From positions 1 to 10,198 of the forward strand of contig LUOC01000091.1 in the NCBI GenBank assembly GCA_001626655.1: a DNA stretch of 10,198 bases. The letters are read 5' to 3'. The position numbers and the translations under genes are program-made. The notes beneath the pieces were generated by a model. That model made no database searches. It was not told the DNA's origin and saw only the letters and a list, made by a program, of their open reading frames with translations. Shown piece by piece: positions 6,497 through 10,198 of the stretch. This DNA is from Fidelibacterota bacterium REDSEA-S14_B6. GTDB taxonomy: Bacteria; Fidelibacterota; Marinisomatia; Marinisomatales; S15-B10. Position 1 is the first letter of the stretch, and each line of letters starts with the position of its first letter.

Positions 6497-8428
6497 TCAG
6501 TTTGAAGGGATCAGCCCACGTCGTTCCGCCTCTTTTCTGACCGGCCCCCAGAAACCGATGGGGCGGGACATGGCGTAGTAAGCGACGAGGTGATCCAAGT
6601 TTTCAGGCTTTGTCATGAATGTGACGGGCAGATAGACGAGAGCGTTCAGTACAATGAGGATCCAGAACTGCAGGTAGTCGGGCAGGGCGGGGATGACGCC
6701 GAAGCGGGGGAGGATCCACACCACAAGCCAGCTCAGGCCGAGGTTGGCCATCCACGCCGACAGGTACCCCCAGGAATTGAACCGCCACCAGATGACTTGA
6801 AGAATGTTGGGAAGCCAGACGCCGGCGGCCATAATCCACAGAGCGAAGATGAGCCACGCCGTAATCTCCTCGCCGATAATAACGCCGAAGACGAACGAGC
6901 CTAGAAGGAGAACAAACGTAGATATCCGCCCCACTTTCACCAGTGACGCCTCGCTTGCCTTCGGATTGACATAGTGGTGATAGAAATCCCGTGTGGCATA
7001 CATGGCGCCGAGGTTGAGGTGCGTGGAGACAGTTGAAAGGTGAATGGCCAGCACACCGGCAAAGAGAAAACCGATGAGCCCCACCGGCAAGTATTCAAAG
7101 CCGATCCTGTACCACGCCATCTCATATTCGCCGCTGTCGGCGATCCCGGGGTAGAGGACAAAGAAGCCGATAATGGCGGCAGCCCAGATGGAATTTCGAA
7201 TGAGCACGAGGGCCGATCCGGCCCAGATACTGTAGGAGGCGTCTCGTACCGTTTTGGCGGACTGAATCCGCTGCGCCTCGGGGTACCAGTCGATGGAGGT
7301 CCCCATGCCGAAGCCGCCAATGAGGGCGATAATCATCATGGTAATGAACCACGCCACCGGGAACTGTCCCTCGAACATACCGGTGAAGCTGAAAAAGTTG
7401 AGCCGCCACGCCTGTCCGCTGAAATGTTGCGAAGCGATCCTCGACCACGAACTTCCGCCGTCAGCCGTCACATCCACGTTCACTCGGCTGTCCGAATCGC
7501 CGGAGTCCCAGACAATGGTATACTTTTCTCCGGCCTGAATCTCATCCTCCGCGGTGGGGAAGAGTAAACCGGCCATCTCCTCCTGTTTCGATTTTATCAT
7601 GGCTGCGGCCTCTGATTCCAGCCGGGCTTGGGCCTCTTCAGAAATCGCCGTCGCAATGGCGAATGAGCCGTCGCTTTCGGCCACCGCTTTGCCTGTCTCC
7701 GCATCGGTAATTCGGATCGCCCCTCGCCTGTTCTCCCAGTCAGCGGGCACCTCCCACTCAACCGTACTGCTATACGAGTTCAGCCTCGATATAATTTCAT
7801 CGGGGCCGCCCGCCGCCACCACGCCCCAGATGGAAACAATGACGATGATGAGAAATGCCACAACGCCCTGCTGAAAATCGGCCATCACCACGCCCCAGTA
7901 GCCGGACGAGAGGACGTAGATGGCGCCAAGGGTTGTGAAGATGAAAAGCCCCATCCAGAGGTCCCATCCGAAGATCATCTGGCATATTTTCCCCATGGCG
8001 ATGCCGACCCAGCCTAGAATGAACATATTCATGAACACCTGCCACCCCGCCAGCCAGCCTCGAAGCAGCTCGGCGCCGAGACCACCGAATCGGAGGCTCT
8101 GCCATTCAGCCTGACTGTAGGCGAGAGACCGCCGAAAAATCCTTGTGGAAACGAAGGCGCTGATGGCGCACCACGCCGAAAAGAAAGCGTACCACAGTCC
8201 AGAAAAGCCGTACTTGTAAACGACCCCTGCCACCCAGATTGGGGTGTCCGTGGCGGTGTGTGTGGCGTAGACCGAAGAGGCCGGGAGCCACCACGGGAGT
8301 CCCCGTCCGGCGAGGAAAAAGTCGGACTGAGACCGTTTCCCCATTCTGTAAAAGTAGACGCCGAAAAAGACCATGAGCGCCACGAACAGCACGATCCAGA
8401 GCCAGTCGAGAAACTGGAAGGTGATCAC
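6497..8428 (-). CDS. Sodium:solute symporter (SSS family) with a large inserted extra-cytoplasmic domain
   Basis: A 643-aa LeuT-fold Na+-coupled transporter. N-terminal FFLAGRGLPWWLPASSVYAT (37-56) is the typical first-helix region, SSGYWGVVMADFQQG (174-188) matches the family GG...TDxxQ block, and LAIHLSTVSTHLNLGAMY (460-477) is the conserved helix carrying Ser/Thr residues expected at the Na2 sodium site. Helices run up to about residue 606. Between the helix ending near 206 and the one starting near 354 lies an insert of about 130 residues (216-343): a helical, Glu/Ala-rich part, then a beta-rich part (GEKYTIVWDSG and VTADGGSSWSRIA) resembling Kre9/KNH-like Ig-type modules. In SSS topology this loop faces outside. 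Substrate unknown; the GH92 gene upstream hints at a sugar. GTG 8428-8426 is the start: GAGGA lies 9 nt upstream and the GTGA overlaps the stop of the 47-aa gene, pointing to coupled translation. Confidence 0.93.
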   Translation of the reverse strand: MITFQFLDWLWIVLFVALMVFFGVYFYRMGKRSQSDFFLAGRGLPWWLPASSVYATHTATDTPIWVAGVVYKYGFSGLWYAFFSAWCAISAFVSTRIFRRSLAYSQAEWQSLRFGGLGAELLRGWLAGWQVFMNMFILGWVGIAMGKICQMIFGWDLWMGLFIFTTLGAIYVLSSGYWGVVMADFQQGVVAFLIIVIVSIWGVVAAGGPDEIISRLNSYSSTVEWEVPADWENRRGAIRITDAETGKAVAESDGSFAIATAISEEAQARLESEAAAMIKSKQEEMAGLLFPTAEDEIQAGEKYTIVWDSGDSDSRVNVDVTADGGSSWSRIASQHFSGQAWRLNFFSFTGMFEGQFPVAWFITMMIIALIGGFGMGTSIDWYPEAQRIQSAKTVRDASYSIWAGSALVLIRNSIWAAAIIGFFVLYPGIADSGEYEMAWYRIGFEYLPVGLIGFLFAGVLAIHLSTVSTHLNLGAMYATRDFYHHYVNPKASEASLVKVGRISTFVLLLGSFVFGVIIGEEITAWLIFALWIMAAGVWLPNILQVIWWRFNSWGYLSAWMANLGLSWLVVWILPRFGVIPALPDYLQFWILIVLNALVYLPVTFMTKPENLDHLVAYYAMSRPIGFWGPVRKEAERRGLIPSN

Positions 8429-8568
8429 TCGGCCGCGTCCTCAGACTGATTCTTTGAAAAGAAGCGTATCAGCAGATAGGTGAGGACAAAGGAGAGGGCG
8501 AGGATAGCGGCGGGGATTATGACGCCCAGTATGGGGGCACCGATTTGCAGAACCGTTACAGCGGCCAC
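8425..8568 (-). CDS. Single-TM micro-protein (47 aa) directly ahead of the symporter
   Basis: A GTG start at 8568-8566, seven nt after a clear AGGAG (8580-8576), opens a 47-codon frame. Residues about 8-36 are one long hydrophobic helix (IGAPILGVIIPAAILALSF and on), followed by a short positive patch (RFFSK) and an acidic tail SEDAAE. The positive-inside rule puts the C-terminus in the cytoplasm. Its TGA overlaps the symporter GTG by 4 nt (GTGA), and it begins 1 nt after the stop of the 37-aa gene. Small one- or two-helix partners encoded beside SSS transporters are known (for example DUF485, DUF4212 and symporter small accessory proteins), but I cannot match this sequence to one. The function as an accessory subunit is inference from position; the gene itself is supported by its ribosome binding site, overlap and hydrophobic pattern. 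Confidence 0.72.
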   Translation of the reverse strand: MAAVTVLQIGAPILGVIIPAAILALSFVLTYLLIRFFSKNQSEDAAE

Positions 8569-8569
8569 G

Positions 8570-8683
8570 CTAAGACTCCTTCCGCTCCCTCTTCTTATAG
8601 TGAAGGTACGCGAAGATCATCCCGACGAATGACGCCACATAGGCGATTGTCATCCCCAGCACCACAGCCAGCCCCTGACTCAC
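8570..8683 (-). CDS. Single-TM micro-protein (37 aa) in the symporter operon
   Basis: A GTG at 8683-8681, seven nt after a strong GGGAGG Shine-Dalgarno, opens a 37-codon frame ending in TAG at 8572-8570. Residues about 5-27 form one transmembrane helix (LAVVLGMTIAYVASFVGMIF), followed by the basic tail YKKRERKES, so the C-terminus is predicted cytoplasmic. Its GTGA start overlaps the stop of the upstream 98-aa gene by 4 nt, and the 47-aa gene starts 1 nt after its stop. The helix plus basic tail, the ribosome binding site and the seamless fit between two neighbours argue for a real gene despite its size. Function unknown; a subunit or stabiliser of the symporter is the simplest inference. Confidence 0.7.
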   Translation of the reverse strand: MSQGLAVVLGMTIAYVASFVGMIFAYLHYKKRERKES

Positions 8684-8976
8684 TTCTCAACCTCCCATTT
8701 CTGAATCTCCTCGAGCTGCCGGAGATAGTCTTTCTGTCTTTTCTCGTACTCATGGGAGATCCGTTTCAGTTTCGGATCGATGATCCACATCATGATGACA
8801 CCGGAAACGATGCCGATGCCGAGGATCAGATAACCGATCGGCATGGCGAGAAATGAGAGGGCGGTGCCTATAAGAAGGGTGATGTAGGAGACTGTGGAGA
8901 ATAGGATAGCAAGCCAGTCTTCCTTATGCCAGTCATCGGCGTCCGCCGCCGACCATTCTCGTCTTACGAAACTCAT
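8680..8976 (-). CDS. Two-TM small membrane protein (98 aa) with charged C-terminal helix
   Basis: ATG 8976-8974 opens a 98-aa frame. An N-terminal soluble part rich in Asp and Trp (WSAADADDWHKEDWLAI) leads into two adjacent hydrophobic helices (about 22-44 and 47-66), a DPKLK turn, and a long charged amphipathic helix (about 67-95, YEKRQKDYLRQLEEIQKW) that could form a coiled coil in the cytoplasm. I recall similar small proteins next to symporter genes in related bacteria but cannot name a family. The gene lies 40 nt after the GH92 stop and overlaps the 37-aa gene by GTGA. No Shine-Dalgarno precedes the ATG; the mRNA there is instead pyrimidine-rich and contains UCCUCCU. Likely an accessory or scaffold component of the symporter (inference). 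Confidence 0.82.
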   Translation of the reverse strand: MSFVRREWSAADADDWHKEDWLAILFSTVSYITLLIGTALSFLAMPIGYLILGIGIVSGVIMMWIIDPKLKRISHEYEKRQKDYLRQLEEIQKWEVEK

Positions 8977-9015
8977 GGGATAGGAGGAAAAGGTGCAGGG
9001 AGTTTAGCGAAGGCC

Positions 9016-10198
9016 CTATTCAATGACAACCTCATCGATGAAAATCCACGCCTTCCCGCCGGTGCCGGGATGCCAGTCAGGACAGGTTCTCACATTCTCC
9101 GCGCTCAGCTTGATGTAGCGGATGTTCTCTCCGCCGATCTCCTGAACAAAGTCCCTCGTGAAAGAGCCGTCTTTCTCCAGCGGAACGTCATGTGTCAGTT
9201 GACCCATAGATCGGAACGTCTCGCCATCTTCAGAGACGGAAAAGGTGACCGACTTCGGAAGCCAGATCCACGACTTCCAGCTCTGGAGGCAGGTTGCGGC
9301 GATGCGGTTGACTTCTCTCAATTCGCCCAGATCAATAACCGCATCGAGATCGACAGCGTGGAAACCTTGCCACGCCCCCCAAGCGTTGAGGGCGCCGCGG
9401 ACGCCATCAAAGAGACCGTTGTTCCCGCCGGCGGTGTAGAGGTGACTGTAGGGCTCGTTATAAGTGACGGAAACCCTGTAGGGAATTCGTGTGAAGGTGA
9501 CACTCTCCACATAGCTCGGCAGAAAACTGTCCTTCACTGCCAGAGCGCGGACCTCTGTCGTTTCCTTCAGATGGAGCGGTGAAACGTAGATCGGGGACCG
9601 TTCCGTGGGGCGTGTTCCGTCCAAAGTGTAGCGGACGACGGCGCCGTCGGTCGGTGTTGAGATTGAGACGACCGTGCTGTCCAGAAAGCCCCTCTCTTTG
9701 TAGTGAAAAACCGGGTTGGCGACCACGGCGAGATTCATGGCCGACCGGGGACGGCGAGCTGATTCGGCCGCCCAGCTGCGGTTCGGCTCACTCCCCATCT
9801 CCAGTTTCAACTCGCCGCCTGATATAATTTCAGTATGAGAAATGTACGACCGAGTTAAGTCATTGCCGTGAAGAGAGGCGCTCCGGATAAATGGTTTGCC
9901 GGGGGAGGAGCCGGCGGCTCGAATTATGAATGATTTTCCATCTCCCAGATTGATCGTTGCCTCATCGAACAGGGGCGTTCCGATAGCATAAATATTCTGT
10001 CCCGGCGTTACGGGATAGAAGCCGAGGGCGGTGAAGACATACCACGCCGACATCTGGCCGCAATCTTCGTTCCCCGGAAGGCCGTCCCGGCCGGTGTGAT
10101 AAAGCGTATCCATAATCTGGCGGACAACCTTCTGCGTTTTCCACGGCTGCCCTGCGTGGTTGTAGAGGTAGGCGAAATTGTGGCTCGGTTCGTTACCG
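9016..10198 (-). CDS. GH92 alpha-mannosidase, C-terminal part, with CHB_HEX_C-like and F5/8-C-like domains (5' end outside window)
   Basis: The minus strand is open from the right edge to TAG 9018-9016, giving 393 visible residues of a longer enzyme (GH92 catalytic units alone are about 700 aa). Visible residues 1-28 include GNEPSHNFAYLYNHAGQPWK and residues 42-52 read GNEDCGQMSAW, both near-invariant blocks of GH92, Ca2+-dependent inverting exo-alpha-mannosidases. The catalytic part ends near residue 145 (THTEII-like region and EMGSEPNRSW). Residues about 165-235 (TDGAVVRYTLDGTRPTE) look like a chitobiase/hexosaminidase C-terminal beta module. Residues about 245-393 (AVIDLGELREVNRIA, PKSVTFSVSEDG, IRYIKLSAEN) look like an F5/8 type C / CBM32 sugar-binding domain. 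Such enzymes are normally exported to trim alpha-mannosides of N-glycans or mannans. It is the most upstream visible gene of the transport operon. The signal peptide lies outside the window. Confidence 0.93.
   Translation of the reverse strand, partial: GNEPSHNFAYLYNHAGQPWKTQKVVRQIMDTLYHTGRDGLPGNEDCGQMSAWYVFTALGFYPVTPGQNIYAIGTPLFDEATINLGDGKSFIIRAAGSSPGKPFIRSASLHGNDLTRSYISHTEIISGGELKLEMGSEPNRSWAAESARRPRSAMNLAVVANPVFHYKERGFLDSTVVSISTPTDGAVVRYTLDGTRPTERSPIYVSPLHLKETTEVRALAVKDSFLPSYVESVTFTRIPYRVSVTYNEPYSHLYTAGGNNGLFDGVRGALNAWGAWQGFHAVDLDAVIDLGELREVNRIAATCLQSWKSWIWLPKSVTFSVSEDGETFRSMGQLTHDVPLEKDGSFTRDFVQEIGGENIRYIKLSAENVRTCPDWHPGTGGKAWIFIDEVVIE

Noticed and set aside
8982..8995. AGGAGG followed by GTG on the plus strand, resembling a translation start
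   Set aside because: The frame stops after four codons and runs against the operon.
8926..9582. 218-codon plus-strand open frame antisense to the GH92 C-terminus
   Set aside because: The minus strand carries clear F5/8-C-like and GH92 sequence; the plus frame shows no domain.

Overview
The window is dense bacterial chromosome, moderately GC-rich by eye, with no intergenic stretch longer than about 100 bases. I saw no tRNA, rRNA, CRISPR array, insertion sequence or phage gene. The content points to a heterotrophic Gram-negative bacterium: a lipoprotein signal, exported haem peroxidase, GH92 mannosidase and Na+ symporter. The styles of the cyclase, symporter and NRAMP-like proteins recall the Bacteroidetes/FCB and Planctomycetes range. 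This taxonomic guess is weak inference.

Left part. A partial cyclase-family (kynurenine-formamidase-like) gene runs leftward off the window (1-662, minus). It is divergent, across about 100 bp, from a plus-strand two-gene unit at 764-3865. That unit holds an exported two-haem MauG/cytochrome c peroxidase fused to a right-handed beta-helix domain. It is followed 6 nt later by an arginase/agmatinase-family hydrolase.

Right part. Everything from 10198 down to 3862 is on the minus strand and very tightly packed, so it is probably one operon. The order of transcription is: GH92 alpha-mannosidase (5' end outside the window, with CHB_HEX_C-like and F5/8-C-like C-terminal domains); a 98-aa two-TM protein with a charged C-terminal helix; two single-TM micro-proteins of 37 and 47 aa; a 643-aa sodium:solute symporter with an extra-cytoplasmic insert; a MAPEG-like membrane protein; a lipoprotein of unknown function; and a divergent NRAMP-like transporter. 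The two micro-genes are supported by good Shine-Dalgarno sequences and stop/start contacts. Most start codons here are GTG, and three junctions are 4-nt GTGA overlaps.

How it may work together (inference). The mannosidase would release sugar outside the cytoplasm, and the symporter, possibly with the three small membrane proteins as accessory subunits, would import a released solute. The MAPEG, lipoprotein and NRAMP-like genes are co-transcribed but their link to this is unknown. The most unusual items are the peroxidase/beta-helix fusion, the micro-protein cluster ahead of the symporter, the symporter's inserted domain, and the NRAMP-like protein that lacks the canonical metal-binding motifs and appears to be missing one helix.
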